NCBI GenBank assembly: GCA_904066235.2
Contig: CAJFCV020000004.1
Span: forward strand, 7,750,001 to 7,814,000
Length of the DNA stretch: 64,000 nucleotides
Direction of reading: 5' to 3'
From: Bursaphelenchus xylophilus
Taxonomy: Eukaryota > Nematoda > Chromadorea > Rhabditida > Aphelenchoididae
Shown here: one piece after another, positions 49,333 to 60,917 of the stretch
Numbering within the stretch: the first letter of the stretch is position 1
How the letters are laid out: each line of letters begins with the position of its first letter
Made by a program: the position numbers and the translations under genes
The notes under the pieces: generated by a model
Seen by the model: the letters and a program-made list of their open reading frames with translations, nothing else
The model's database searches: none
Told to the model about the DNA's origin: nothing

Positions 49333-51460
49333 CTACTTGGGAGCAGCAGTCATGGTCGAGGCGGCTAGGGCAGCGGTCATGGTGGACCTGCCTAAAAATA
49401 TTTTTTTAATATTAGTCACCATTCAAAATAATATCTTCAGCTTGAAAAATTAGTCAAACGTCTAAATTTAGCTGGTCTATCGTTTACAATTTAATCTAGA
49501 ACCTTTACAAACACTCTTACCAGCAGGCTGTCCAACAGCAGTCATCGTGGAAGTGCCGGCGGGTTGGCCAAGAGCAGTCATGGTGGATTTTCCTAAAAAA
49601 CGATTATAAATATGTAGTATTTAAATCAAAGTGTATCTAACAGCCATAAATTGATTGATAAATAAGCCAACCAGCTATACATAACAGCTCATTTCTCACC
49701 TGGAACTCCTCCCACGGCAGTCATAGTCGACATACCGGCTGGCTGACCCACCGCGGTCATCGTTGAAGTGCCTGCCGGGCCTCCTGCAACACCGGTGACG
49801 GTCGACAATCCAACTGGTACTCCGCCAACAGCAGTCATAGTGGAGGCTCCGGCCGGGGCACCGCCAACAGCAGTCATCGTAGACATTCCTCCTGGGGCTC
49901 CACCAACGGCAGTCATCGTGGAACCGGGAGCACGGCCAACAGCAGTCATTGTAGACATTCCTCCTGGGGCCCCACCAACGGCAGTCATTGTCGAAGCTCC
50001 TGGGGCAACACCTCCAACAGCGGTCATCGTAGACATTCCTCCTGGGGCTCCACCAACGGCAGTCATCGTGGAGGTTCCTAAGACCGCATTTTTAGATCAT
50101 AAAGACGTCGCTTTTTTAATTTCGATAGTAAAACTTCTTTTTTCTGGTCCAAGCGAAAAGATTTTTCAGCTTGTGCCCGAACAATCTCGGTTACGATAAA
50201 TATTTATTAGGATTAGGCAGGGGCTTACAGGGGTCAAGCTTAGATCGGACCTTAGGCTATTTTTTACTTTTTCTTCAAAAGCCCGCTGCGAAACGTTTGG
50301 GCCAGAAACAGAAAGTTTTTCCATTTCGATAGTTATACAACTTCGCACATCAGCTAATACCATTAAAGTTTCACTCACCTGCTGGGGCACCGCCAACAGC
50401 AGTCATCGTGGAACCGGGAGCACGTCCAACAGCAGTCATAGTGGAGGTTCCGCCTGGGGCCCCGCCCACAGCAGTCATCGTCGAAGCTCCTGGGGCAACT
50501 CCACCAACAGCGGTCATCGTAGACATTCCTCCTGGTGCTCCACCAACGGCAGTCATTGTTGAAGCTCCTGGGGCAACCCCTCCAACAGCGGTCATGGTCG
50601 AGGTACCGGCTGGGGCACCACCAACAGCAGTCATCGTGGAGGCTCCTAAAAATAAGACCAAATTTGTAGATCATAAGAATATAAATGTTTAACTTCGATA
50701 GTTGAAATCTCGAATATAAGCTACTAATACTTGACTCACCGGCTGGAACGCCGCCAAGGGCAGTCATCGTGGAGCCGGGAGCACGTCCAACAGCAGTCAT
50801 GGTCGAGGTTCCGGCCGGGGCGCCACCCAAAGCAGTCATCGTCGAAGCTCCCGCGGGAACTCCTCCAACAGCAGTCATCGTAGACATTCCTCCTGGGGCT
50901 CCACCAACGGCAGTCATTGTCGAGGTTCCACCAACTGAAATTAGACAGAATTTACTACGAATTCACAAATTTTGAATTGTACACATATGCGTTTTTTATA
51001 TATTGTTTTAGTGACCAAGAATGTAAAATCAATAATAAAATACCACCAAGGAAGGTATTTTCTTTCTAACTTTTGATCATAACTTGCCTGGAATGGGAGC
51101 CGGAGCTCCGGGCTGAGCTCCTCCCACGGAGAAATAGCCGGACTTTCCGGCCGCACCGCCTCCACCAGCTACAATATAAGTGGAAGTAGCACCCAAGCCA
51201 GCTTGAGCGCCTGCTCCAATGTAAACGGACTGGTTGGCTGGAGTGGGCACTCCGGCACCTCCAACGGGCTTGTTTCCACCAGCGCCCACACCCATGTAGG
51301 CGGACTGTATTCCCCCACAAGATGCGGGAACTCCAATATACGCTGAAGTCATGGCTAAACTGGACCGAACAGACGAAGAAGAAGGACCGTCTCCAAGCTG
51401 TCGTACACCGACAAATGGAGAGTTTTGACTACATTGTGGTTGGTCGATGAATATGCCCAT
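49333..51460 (-). CDS. STMTAVGG tandem-repeat protein, unknown function
   Basis: Six exons: 51,088-51,460, 50,740-50,934, 50,379-50,645, 49,700-50,077, 49,521-49,592 and 49,333-49,391, giving 447 residues. No signal peptide or membrane segment is visible. Residues ~40-124 carry loose repeats of the form S-x-Y-I/M-G (TSAYIGV, QSAYMGV, QSVYIGA). From ~125 to the end almost everything is repeats of STMTAVGG plus a short Pro/Gly/Ala linker (APGGM, VPAGA, APAGT, QPAG), about 25 copies. All five introns are phase 1 and fall within the linkers, so exons can be duplicated without frame change. Intron 1 uses a GC donor (GCAAGT). The evenly placed Ser/Thr and Tyr could be phosphorylation sites, a guess. 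I recognise no family. The opposite strand has a long frame that is only a shadow of the repeats. Confidence 0.85.
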
Positions 51461-51862
51461 TATTTTATGCAAATTTTTATGGAATTGGAAGATTTATCAA
51501 ACTATGGGAAATTTTTTGAGGTTTTTGGTGAGGAGTATCACGTTTTGTGTTGAATACGGTGATCTAAACTAAAAAAGAAACTATTTAGGTCCTATTCAAT
51601 TTATATTTACACCTTTGCGCCGTCTATAAAAGGTTCCGAGTCGAAAACAACATTTTGGCATAATGTTTAGAAAAAAAAAATTCTCCGAAAAATCTCGGGA
51701 ACAAACAAAACTCAAATTTGGCGTTTCATAAATTAATTTCCGTTTCTTGTTACATTTTGTGATGTCATTACCCTCTAGCACCTCCATTTTTACCGTCTTT
51801 CAGCTTTCCCAACTTGATCACTTTTTTTCGCTACCCTTCATTTTGGACAGATTATCGAGCCA
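51461..51862. promoter_or_regulatory. Shared upstream region of the repeat-protein and carrier genes
   Basis: The divergent 5' flanks of the repeat gene (minus) and the mitochondrial carrier (plus). No defined element can be named apart from the inverted-repeat element that follows. Confidence 0.3.
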
Positions 51863-52110
51863 ATGTTTATAGCCAATGTTGCAAAAGCGTTTGACTAGCT
51901 AGCCAAAGTTGGCATGACAGCCAAAAAAATTGTTGGCCAGCCTTCGGCCGTCACTCCTCCTTGATACCAATCAAGCTTTTTAGTTTTTTTCAAGGCTTCA
52001 CAGCCATTCCGAGAGTTTGGCTAGCCAAAAAAAAACATCTTTTTTGGCTATCATAAAAACCAACTTTGTCTAGCTAGTCAAACAATTTTGCAGTGTTGGC
52101 TATAAATATT
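51863..52110. mobile_element. ~250-bp inverted-repeat element (MITE-like)
   Basis: Both ends share about 70 bp in inverted orientation, including TTTATAGCCAA, TTTGACTAGCTAG and CAAAGTTGG, at roughly 80-85 percent identity by eye. The centre holds extra GGCTAGCC motifs. No coding capacity. It sits about 270 bp upstream of the carrier start codon. Confidence 0.7.
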
Positions 52111-52378
52111 AGTCCCAAATGAAATCTGCCCCAAATAAAAGGTTGCGACTTTTTTATTTTAGGCGTGGACTTTGTGCCCTCTCTTCTCCGATCAGACAAC
52201 AAATTTTGTGTTCGGATCGTCGAGTCGGCGTTTAGCATTGAGTCTTCGTTGATTTGAATGCTTTTTAAGCGAGTTTACGCGTTCTGTGGCTATTTATTTT
52301 ATAGTACAAGTGTAACATAAGGTTTCTGAATTGCAGGCGAACTAGATACCGACCATCCAGTGTGAGCCAGAAAGAACC

Positions 52379-53695
52379 ATGTCCACGGATTTTGTGAAGA
52401 GTTTTTTGGCCGGCGGAGTTGGCGGGTCCTTTACGGTGATGGTCGGACATCCATTTGACACAGTCAAAGTTCGTCTTCAAACGATGCCAACTCCAAAAAC
52501 AGGAGAGAAGCCGCTTTATGGTGGCACGCTCGATTGTTTCAAGACCACAATTGCCAAAGACGGCATCACAGTAAGTTTAAATATTTTTGGTTTTGTGGCT
52601 TTTAGTTTTTTTGGCGATGAGGAAAGAAGCGATTTTGATTGGGCCAAGTTTTTTGAAGCTGTTAAGTTCCGAAATTCTTGCTGTAATTTGCAGTATGCTG
52701 CAGTACAAAGCCTATATGATTTTCTTAGAACGGATATCTGAGCCGAACAGTTCAAAAATGTCAAATGTTCGCATTATGTTTCGCCTTATTTATCGTTTGC
52801 TTTGTAGGGTCTCTACAAAGGTATGGCAGCTCCGCTGGTTGGTGTATCTCCCTTATTCGCCCTGTTCTTTGGAGGATGCGCTATCGGTAGATGGCTACAG
52901 CCAAAGAAAGCTGGACAGGACGATTACACTTTTATCCAGAACGCTAATGCGGGTGCCTTTGCCGGTGTTCTCACAACTGTTGTGATGGTTCCCGGAGAAC
53001 GAATCAAGTGTCTCCTGCAAGTTCAGTCCAGTGGAGGACCTCAGAAATACAGTGGGCCTTTGGACGTGGCCAAGCAGCTTTATAAAGAGGGTGGAATTAG
53101 AAGCATCTACAGAGGAACGGCCGCTACTTTGATGAGAGGTAAAATTATGATCTTTAATTTGTTTTATCAATACGAAATTGTCCTTCGACTCGGTATAAGT
53201 ACACACTTTTTGACAGAAAAGGTCGGCGTATGTTTTTCGCATTTCCTTTTCATCCTGTTCGACCGTCTGACATAGCATAATGTAGGAAAACTCCCAATAA
53301 ATTATCGGAAACTTCCTTAACAGAATTGTATTCCAGATGTTCCCGCCTCTGCCGCTTATCTTTCCGTGTACGAATACCTGAAGCGACTCTTTGCGGGAGA
53401 GGGAAATAAAGATAAGCTCACCCCCACGGCTACTCTCCTGGCTGGAGGCTTTGCTGGAATAGCCAATTGGTCTGTGTGCATTCCGGCTGACGTCCTCAAA
53501 TCCCGACTTCAAACTGCACCAGAAGGCAAATACAACGGGATTCGAGATGTTTTCAAGGAAGTGATCAAGACTGAAGGACCAGCCGGACTGTTCCGAGGGT
53601 TCACCCCAGTTATGTTGAGGGCATTCCCCGCGAATGCAGCATGTTTCTTTGGAGTTGAGCTGACTCTGAGTCTTTTCAGAGCTCTGAACCTTTAA
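52379..53695 (+). CDS. dif-1: Mitochondrial carnitine/acylcarnitine carrier (SLC25A20 type)
   Basis: Three exons: 52,379-52,570, 52,808-53,138 and 53,337-53,695, giving 293 residues, the normal size. It exchanges acylcarnitine for carnitine across the inner mitochondrial membrane for beta-oxidation. Three Solcar repeats each carry the P-x-[DE]-x-x-[KR] signature: [10 protein letters not shown] (P25), [10 protein letters not shown] and [10 protein letters not shown]. The reading [15 protein letters not shown], the [10 protein letters not shown] helix and the [10 protein letters not shown] near the C-terminus are characteristic of the carnitine carrier, called DIF-1 in C. elegans. TTGCAG ending at 52,336 fits a trans-splice acceptor. 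A possible poly(A) signal is AATAAA at 54,024, which would place a strong hairpin (53,766-53,860) in the 3' UTR. The gene symbol rests on remembered family similarity. Confidence 0.95.
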
Positions 53696-53765
53696 ATTTC
53701 TAAGATTTGCTCACAAGATCTATGTTGTTCTAGGTCCTAGATGTTTCGTATATCCAATAACACTT

Positions 53766-53860
53766 CCCAGTAGACTCTGGATAGATAGCAGAGGCTGTAA
53801 TTATTGCTTAAAAAGTCTGCTTATTTTAATTACTGTCTCTTCTATCCAGAGTTTACTAGG
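53766..53860 (+). ncRNA. Imperfect long hairpin, possible microRNA precursor
   Basis: The arm beginning CCAGTAGACTCTGGATAGA pairs with the arm ending TCTATCCAGAGTTTACTAGG over about 33 bp, with one wobble, one small bulge and a ~24-base terminal loop. The 12-bp run ACTCTGGATAGA is perfect, and GTAATTA pairs with TAATTAC at the top. Size and mismatch pattern resemble a pre-miRNA. It starts about 70 bp after the carrier stop codon and may lie in its 3' UTR. No expression evidence. Confidence 0.35.
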
Positions 53861-54120
53861 CTTCGATAAGACGAAGTAGATTTTTTATATTATTTTAAGT
53901 TTTTAATGGTTGGTGATTCCCTCTTCTAAATCCTTGCCTTTCCGATTGTTAATACATTTTAACCCTTTTTTCTTCCCAAGATCTGGTTTTCGTAAGATTT
54001 ATTGTTAACTTTGCACTGTGCGCAATAAAATTATATTATACATGGGATGTTGGAGGAAAAAGTATTTACAAAATAGTTAAAATTGAGATCATACGCGAGA
54101 TTTTGAATTTGGAAGTTAAA

Positions 54121-55018
54121 TCATGCAGAACTTGTGGAATTTCCGTTGGGCGACGGTTTGTTCAACTTTTCATACTTTACTTCAAGTTGTACCCGTTGTA
54201 AGAACCAGCTCTGAAGAGTGCCTTTCCCATTCGTCATGGCTATGATTGTGATCCGTCGGCGGTCTTTGACCAATGAGTCCATAATATTGAGGAATTGCCT
54301 GAGAACTCGACGATTGTAGATCACAGGAGCATCAGAAGAAAAATAGGCATCTGAAGATGACTAAAGTAATATGAATCCGTCTTTCTTACCGCAATCCTCA
54401 ACCAAAATGACGCATTCTCCGTGTTCCTTTGCCGTAGTGAAGCCTGCTGCCAAATACTTTAATCTTTCATTGGGATCTTCTGATTCTGCAGCCCTCAATC
54501 GCAATAACGGGGTAACTTGAGCACATCTCCTGATAAACAAGATAATTTTCTCGGGGCATTCTTCACTGACAAAAAGAATGTGCTTCTTCTTCTGAGTGGA
54601 CCAAACTCTTGGCTGTTTGAGACGAAAAACGTGGTCGTAAAGTTCGGTTAGCGCTTGGTTTTCGGATTCTGAAGGGATAAACGGTTCAACTGTTGGATCG
54701 ACTGTAACTATGGCCAAAGCGAGGGCGTCCTTGTACTTTATGGCCTGAAATACAACATAAACTATGGGTAGGCAGGTTAGAAGTAATATTCAATTGTGGT
54801 TACTTTTACATTATCTTAGACCTATGTTACCTAAAAATTAAAAAGTGGCCTAAAATAACCTTACACAAGGTAAGACATTAAAAAATGTGTAAAACGCCTA
54901 ACAAAATACCGAAAAACAGTTTACTTACATTGTCTCGCTCTTTGAAAGCTGGAAACCACTTCTGGACGAGTTTGTAAATCGCTGCAGCAGTCAGACTTCC
55001 CAAGAAAATTGTTGCCAT
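54121..55018 (-). CDS. Membrane-anchored AAA-like protein with degenerate P-loop
   Basis: Three exons: 54,929-55,018, 54,390-54,744 and 54,121-54,350, giving 224 residues. Residues 2-20 are a hydrophobic N-terminal segment, likely a membrane anchor. The rest follows the order of an AAA+ nucleotide-binding core: a hydrophobic strand HILFVSEECPEKI (85-97) where Walker A would be, a Walker-B-like CVILVEDCDAY (141-151), LLxxMDGL-like LRQFLNIMDSL (165-175), and sensor-1-like RRITIIAMTN (180-189). The P-loop GxxGxGKT is lost, so ATP hydrolysis is unlikely. N-anchor plus AAA core recalls Msp1/ATAD1, but identity is too low to claim it. The family assignment is inference; the gene itself is well supported by splicing. 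It lies in tandem after WDR82, about 370 bp apart. Confidence 0.75.
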
Positions 55019-55386
55019 TTTGATAAACAGCCGCCGAAAAAAGCGACAAAACTAAGAGTCAAAACACAAAGTGAATAATTGTAACCTTTCTCGACGGCCA
55101 GGTAATAAAACGCGAACGGGATAAGAGAAAATTTTAGCCTCTCTTTTCATGAACCCCCGAGTTTAATTACAGGCCTGGCAAATGGAATATTCAAACAGGC
55201 AGTAGGCAGTATTCCACGTCTCTTTTAAAGCGACCTTAAAGACAACATGCGTCAGGCGATGTGTTAACAAGGTTTATTAGCATATAAATTAATCAGAATT
55301 ATCAACAATATTTGTAACAACAAGCTAAAAACGCCTTGGAGAAATAAAGTATTTTACATGCAATGAAGACTATTTACAGAATGGTT

Positions 55387-56785
55387 TTAGCGCACTGGGG
55401 TCCATAACCTCTGAAATTATGGGGGATTAGGTCAACACTGTATTTTACAAGGTAAACTTTATATTCCACTCAGAAAAACGGAAGCGACTTACGATTTGAG
55501 AGGATGCTGTAGCAATCTGGAGGTACGTCGGATTAAAAACAACATGATTTATCGTGTCCGTGTGGTCGGAAGATCCTTTTTGGTAAACTGGTTGGCCTGT
55601 TTCTCTTTGCCAACCTGTCAGGTATCCTCCGTCTCCACCGCAAAACACAAAGTTTGAGCATGGTGAGAACGTTGCTGTTAAGGGTTCGCTCTAAAACTTT
55701 CGGTATTATCAAGACGGATTTGAATTTTACTAGTATAATTTATTGAATAAAATTTGAAAATTTAGACAGATTTTGGGATAAGACTCAGATATCCGTTCTT
55801 GGTAAATCACACGTATGGAAGTTCAATAATAAGCACTTTAAATACTTATATCTTGGACTTCAACAGCCATCAAGATCGCTTCTTCATCATTGTCGAACCC
55901 CAAAAATCATGGAAAAACATCAAACACACAATTAAGATGCCTCAACCATCATTTCCTCAACTTATCCCACTCAAATCTGGATACTCCTATGACTTACATT
56001 ATAATTATGGTGTCCACTCAATTTATGTTGCACTTTTCCGGAGAAAGTGTCCAATAGCATGAGTTCCGTCCCATTTGTCATAACCAAAAGGCTCAGACCA
56101 TCAGGGGAAAACGTTACATCCGTCCAATTGCCATTTATCGGCTCGTATTCAAAACTTGCAAATGGTCGGACATCAAACGTTCGGAGATCGTAGAAGTCCA
56201 ATCGACTACTATTAGTGCCCACGACAAATACTCGTCCACTCGGATCAAATGCTGTTACTGGACATGCTTCAGTCTTCATCATGCCTTGAGCACATTGAAC
56301 GCGCATATCCCACACTCTCATGGTGTTATCCTGAGCCCCAGAGAGAAAAACTTCTTCTGTTGGGGAGATCTTTATTGTTGTCACTAGCTTCTCATGACCT
56401 TGGAAATATCTGACATACTGGTTGGTGTTGAGCGACAAATACCGAATAGTATCTAAATTTTCAATAAGTTGAAAAACAAACACTTACTATCTACCTTGAC
56501 CGATGAATGAATCACATTATTGGTACCTCGGACAAAATGAACCAAACTGCATCCATACTTCTTACTATAGACTGTATTGGAACTGCAGCCCTGTACACAG
56601 TCGTATAAGACTATTGAGTCGGCTTCTGAAGATGCGACGAGCATTTTCCCGTCATCCGTCATATTCATATGATTGATCTTGGCCGTATGGTCAAAGAAAG
56701 CCTTCACCGCTCGGACGGAGCCAACGTTTTCAGCGGACAGGGTGGTTCGTCGATCAGTCCCATTTTTCTTTGGTGTTCCATTCAT
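55387..56785 (-). CDS. WD40 protein SWD2/WDR82, COMPASS and PP1-PNUTS subunit
   Basis: Four exons: 56,488-56,785, 55,998-56,452, 55,493-55,690 and 55,387-55,410, giving 324 residues (human WDR82 has 313). WDR82/Swd2 is a nuclear beta-propeller that recruits SET1/COMPASS for H3K4 methylation and takes part in PNUTS-PP1 transcription termination. Matching landmarks include DDDSIVLYDC-like ADSIVLYDC, YSKKYG, YLSLNTNQYVRYFQGH, AQDNTMRVWDMR, CPVTAFDP-x-G, YDLRTFDVRPFASF, and NHVVFNPTY followed by the short end QIRLWTPVR. The first ~20 residues are not in the human protein. The first intron removes the divergent sequence between KVD and NTIRYL. The last exon encodes seven residues and rests on splice signals plus phase. 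Confidence 0.93.
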
Positions 56786-57202
56786 GATTGACTAAACTCA
56801 TAAAGTTTGACTAAATTACACTTACGTTATAACTAATTTGACAATCTACCATTGAAGAGGGGCTAACGAAGGATATAGGGGATGAATGAGGTAGCTTTAG
56901 GTCCGCATCAAAGTTGAGCAAGGTCGGGACCTCTCACAGAAAAAACTGTGCAGAAAATTATTTTTCTCTTGTTGCGAAATGTCACGAATTTTGGCGAAAT
57001 GCCAATATTGACCCGCAATTTTTCGGCAGCCCAAACAAGGTTTCTTTGTTGCACAACTTTTGGCATGGTTCCTGATTTTTTGGGATTTGTAATTTTACCA
57101 GTGCCCTTTTCCGTGCAGGATGAATGTTTCTGACAATAGCGAGTTTTATATACCAACGTTCATCAGTGCAACGTGAATTTCGATGATTTTTCAGACTAAA
57201 CC

Positions 57203-58038
57203 ATGGCGGAACTGGTCGTTGGCGGCTCTACCACTACTTCCTCCGGCTCACCAAATGAAATTTCACCATCTGCAGTCCACACTCCGACCAGGACGACCTT
57301 CTTTTACTCAAATCAGACCACTCATTATCCAGTTGACGACAGACATGCTCCTTTGATTTACAATTTTCCTCCTCCACAAGCTCACTATGTACAGCCTCAT
57401 CCAATACAATATGGAGCTTATCCACACAATCAGAGCCATTCCCATGGTGGAAACAAAAGTTTGTTCCATCAATCCACTGGGCCTTTCGTTGCTGGAAGAA
57501 GATACAGCAGAAACTCGCGGTACTCCGTAAATCGATGCTTGTTGGATCCCGAGAGCAAGCCAGCTCCTAAGGTGCCTCAGAAAACACAAGTTGTTTATCC
57601 AGACGGAAGAACAGTCGATGTAAGTGCCTTTTAATTGTTGTTGTTGATCTTCAGGTGTTGAAGGGACAAAATTATCGAAAATGGACCTGAGTTTTGCCTA
57701 CTTTTCGCATGGGCAAAGTCATGGAAGGATTTAGCTGGCGAAATTTTTTTAACCGCATTATCGCAAATTTTGGCGTTTCGGTATTTTACACTAGATCCTT
57801 TTAGGTGGTTCTGCCTTCCTCTGAATCTCCGGTTGTGAAGGAGATGAGCACTCTGCAGAATGGAGAAGATGCTCTGGACCGTCTGTTGGAGTATGGGTAT
57901 CGTCGAATCAACTTTCTCTGCCAAACCATGTACCCAGGCTTCAAACTGAACAAATCTTTGCCTGGTCCTCCTGGCCCAGCACCGGAGTCGCCACCTCCTC
58001 CAGTTTTCGTCGTCACTCACCCTGATCACACCCGATAA
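57203..58038 (+). CDS. Unknown Pro/His/Tyr-rich protein
   Basis: Two exons, 57,203-57,619 and 57,805-58,038, giving 216 residues. The N-terminal two thirds are low complexity and probably disordered: Ser/Thr-rich, then Tyr/Pro/His-rich (PPPQAHYVQPHPIQYGAYPH). The second exon has a short predicted helix (EDALDRLLEYGYRRINFLCQ), then a proline-rich tail (PGPPGPAPESPPPP). No signal peptide or known domain is visible. TTTTTCAG just before the ACTAAACCATGG start supports the chosen ATG as a trans-spliced start. It is divergent from WDR82, with about 420 bp between the start codons. Confidence 0.8.
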
Positions 58039-58528
58039 GATCACGAATATAATTCTTTGTTTACTTGTAACAGCTACTGTAGTCCCTAGTTCTTTCACCT
58101 TTTCGATCTCACGTTATGTAACTGATTAAAACGGGTCAAAACTCGAATAAACTTGTTCGTTTCTGGTCTCGTATATCGTAATATATTTAGGAAGTCAGAG
58201 TTCTTGTTTACTTGCAAACATAATGCTGGCCAATATAAATAGTTTATTACGAGATACCTTAACAATGCTGGATAATATAAATTAATCATTACTAATTAAA
58301 AATTGAGACTTTGGATCACAGACACGTAGTTACTCCGTTTACAACTCATCCTTCAGGTCGGGATCTGAAACGATATTGAGGTAGTCAAGGGACTTGAATT
58401 AAAATATTGCACTAGAGTCAACCAAAACAAAGTTAAATAGAGGTGAAACCAAAGAAAGACGGGGATGAAACAAGGCAAAATACACTCATCTGCATCTAGT
58501 AGTCCAATTAAAATTATATTATACCCTT

Positions 58529-60082
58529 TCACATGAACTTTCCCATCAGTTTTTTTGCCTCATCCGGGATTGAAGTGTGATCCAAGGTCTTTTCGATAAC
58601 GATGGTTGCGATGAATGATGCAATTAGAAAAATAATCGCGATTGGAGTTCGATGGAAAGCGAGAATAAAGGCAGCTACGGAGGTTAGTCCGGCGATGGCA
58701 ATATAACGGAGAGTTCGATCTGGTCGCCAAAATCCATCGTAAGGTTGAGCTGTAAAATTGGATGCAGAAAGATGACATTAACATCTACACTACACGCCAT
58801 TCAGACAGTAGCTATGTTTACAATCCAATTTCCAGTCAAAAGACAGGGATTACAACACAACGAGACAAAACAGTATTAGTAAAAACCAAAACTTTAACCA
58901 AACCATCTAACTGAATGTTAACAAACTCTAAAACAACAATAACTTCCTACCATTTACATCTAGAACGCATTCATCCGTATCGTAATCTCGCTTGTAGCCG
59001 TTCTTACATTCACAGTTGTAACTTCCGGGGGTGTTCACACAAATTTCGTTCTCTTTATCACATAATTTCTCCCCGTCTGTTTCGCACTCATCAACGTCTT
59101 TACATCCTTCTTTTTCTACCATCCTATAGCCAGTTCTACAGGCAGTGCAGTCCAATGAAGTTGGGCCCTTACAGCTAGAGGCGCAGCCGTCGAAACAGGC
59201 TAAAATACGGGGATAAATTGCATGGTAGTGAACAAAAAATGTCTTAGGACATTCTCAAAACGCTTAGTGTCTCTTACCTGCACATTCAATCGAATCATCA
59301 GTCTTTGAAACCTCGTAAAAATGGGCAGCACACGTACTACATCTTACACCCGCATATCCGGATTTGCACTCGCATTTACCCGTGCCCAAACGAGTGCCCT
59401 CGCCCTGAAACAAGATGAAAAATTACTGATAAGACATCACAAACGTTTCTCTAGTATTTAAACTACTAAATATGAATATTAACTTACGTCACACTTCCCT
59501 TTTTTAAAACACGTCAGCCCTTTCAAAGCGCCGGGACAAGGAGAACAATTAGCCCCATAATGACCTTCTGGGCAGCATTTTTTAGCCTCATCTATACATA
59601 CGTACTTAAAGATCTCACTGTCTTGGCCTTTGAAGAACCATTTTTCCAAAATTTCTTCAGTATCTTCAGCCAAATGATTGCACTAAAAGAAATTTATAAA
59701 ATAAGATGAAATCACCTTAAATCTGAGGTCTTTGAGATCACTGAACTCTTCTGCATTTTCCAGGTGATCTTTATGGCACACGTACTCCATGATCTCGATG
59801 AAGCGAGTCTCACTAAACATTAAGTATCATGTTCTCCACAACCACTTACCTTGTTTTAAACTTTCCCAATTTCCTCTCTTCCCAATCCGTATTTCCACCG
59901 GCGAAGTGCTGGTTCTCGGTCTTTTTCAAACCCTAAAGATCAAGAAATAACAATGAAGAAGAACAACTCACGGCTTTGAAGGTTTCCACCATGAATTTAC
60001 AATATCCGCAGACATCTGAATCCTTTGCCCCATTGACAGTGGCCACAACGCACGCAAAGGCCAGTCCGAATCGAAGAATCAT
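58529..60082 (-). CDS. CRELD-family protein (cysteine-rich with EGF-like domains)
   Basis: Seven exons: 59,972-60,082, 59,850-59,932, 59,716-59,812, 59,488-59,682, 59,278-59,404, 58,951-59,199 and 58,529-58,749, giving 360 residues. CRELD proteins act in the ER in folding or disulfide handling and assist receptor biogenesis. In order: signal peptide (~1-18); the DUF3456-like Cys domain (CGYCKFMVETF, then AGGNTDWEERKLGKF, then ETRFIEIMEYVC); EGF/laminin-type Cys-rich segments (CCPEGHYGANCSPCPG); a calcium-binding EGF domain DVDECETD with the usual C-x-N-TPGSYNCEC; and two hydrophobic segments near the C-terminus, making it membrane-bound like CRELD1. The donor at 59,715 is GTGATT, slightly unusual. 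CTTTTTCAG at ~60,119 looks like a trans-splice acceptor upstream of the start. Confidence 0.9.
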
Positions 60083-60917
60083 CGCATACCACGGCTGGTC
60101 AACCCCCAAGCGACCTGAAAAAGACTGGATTTAACATTTTTTAGGTGAGAGTAAACTGGAACTACTCGAATAACCTTAACCTGCGCGCAAATCAGAAAAG
60201 ACAGAAGCAACCACGGACGGACAACACCAAGACGTTTCGAGAGTTCCGTTGGAAATTTTCGAGAACCACAAAAAATGCTTTTGTTGGAGCTCGAAATGAC
60301 AGAATGCCAGAAAAGCGGCATCCATTGGTTTCGTGTTAAGACTCCGATGCAGGGTGTACGCGATATGGAAATTTGAGATTTAGCGATGAGAACTGGAAAT
60401 TATGGTATCCTGATAGTCGTGTTTGGCTAATTTGAGCTCATTTCGGTAAAAAATAACACCCTTTTGCAACGTGCCTCCGTTTGAAATCAAGTGTAATATA
60501 ACCAAATATTGCATATGTAATTTTGCTGTGGGGAGCTATTGTATAAAGACGATTATATAGCGGCTTCGAATGCTGCAGTAAAAAATTTCCAAGCATGATT
60601 CATCCTAGAGTTGAATAGCAAACATTGAGAAGGTCCTTGATACCATAAAAAGCGGCTAGCCATTGTTTGCATGGAGGGAATGAGGAAACTGCCTTATCAA
60701 TACCCGGTCCCCAGCCCTGCCAGAGCTCTGTTAATCAATATTTTTGTAAATGAGGTCGGTTTTCAAGCTATAAACAGTGTTTCAACTCGGGGTTACCGTA
60801 ACAAAAAAATTTTTTGGTAAAAAGAGATTCGTTGATTTCGACGGCGGCTGCTGATCTCTGTGAAAGCTCATTATTAAAATTATGTGTGTATAAGAAAAAT
60901 TTGGCCAGGGTTAGCTT
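60083..60917. other. Divergent upstream region of CRELD and GT31 genes
   Basis: No further gene seen; short frames only. It presumably contains both promoters. Confidence 0.4.

Noticed and set aside
49768..50199. Long plus-strand frame rich in PPTAVIV repeats
   Set aside because: It is the complement of the STMTAVGG exons; the minus-strand model has consistent splice sites and phases.
55387..56785. WDR82 and the AAA-like gene as an operon
   Set aside because: Same strand, but the ~370-bp gap and lack of a recognisable intercistronic signal make this unproven; not claimed.
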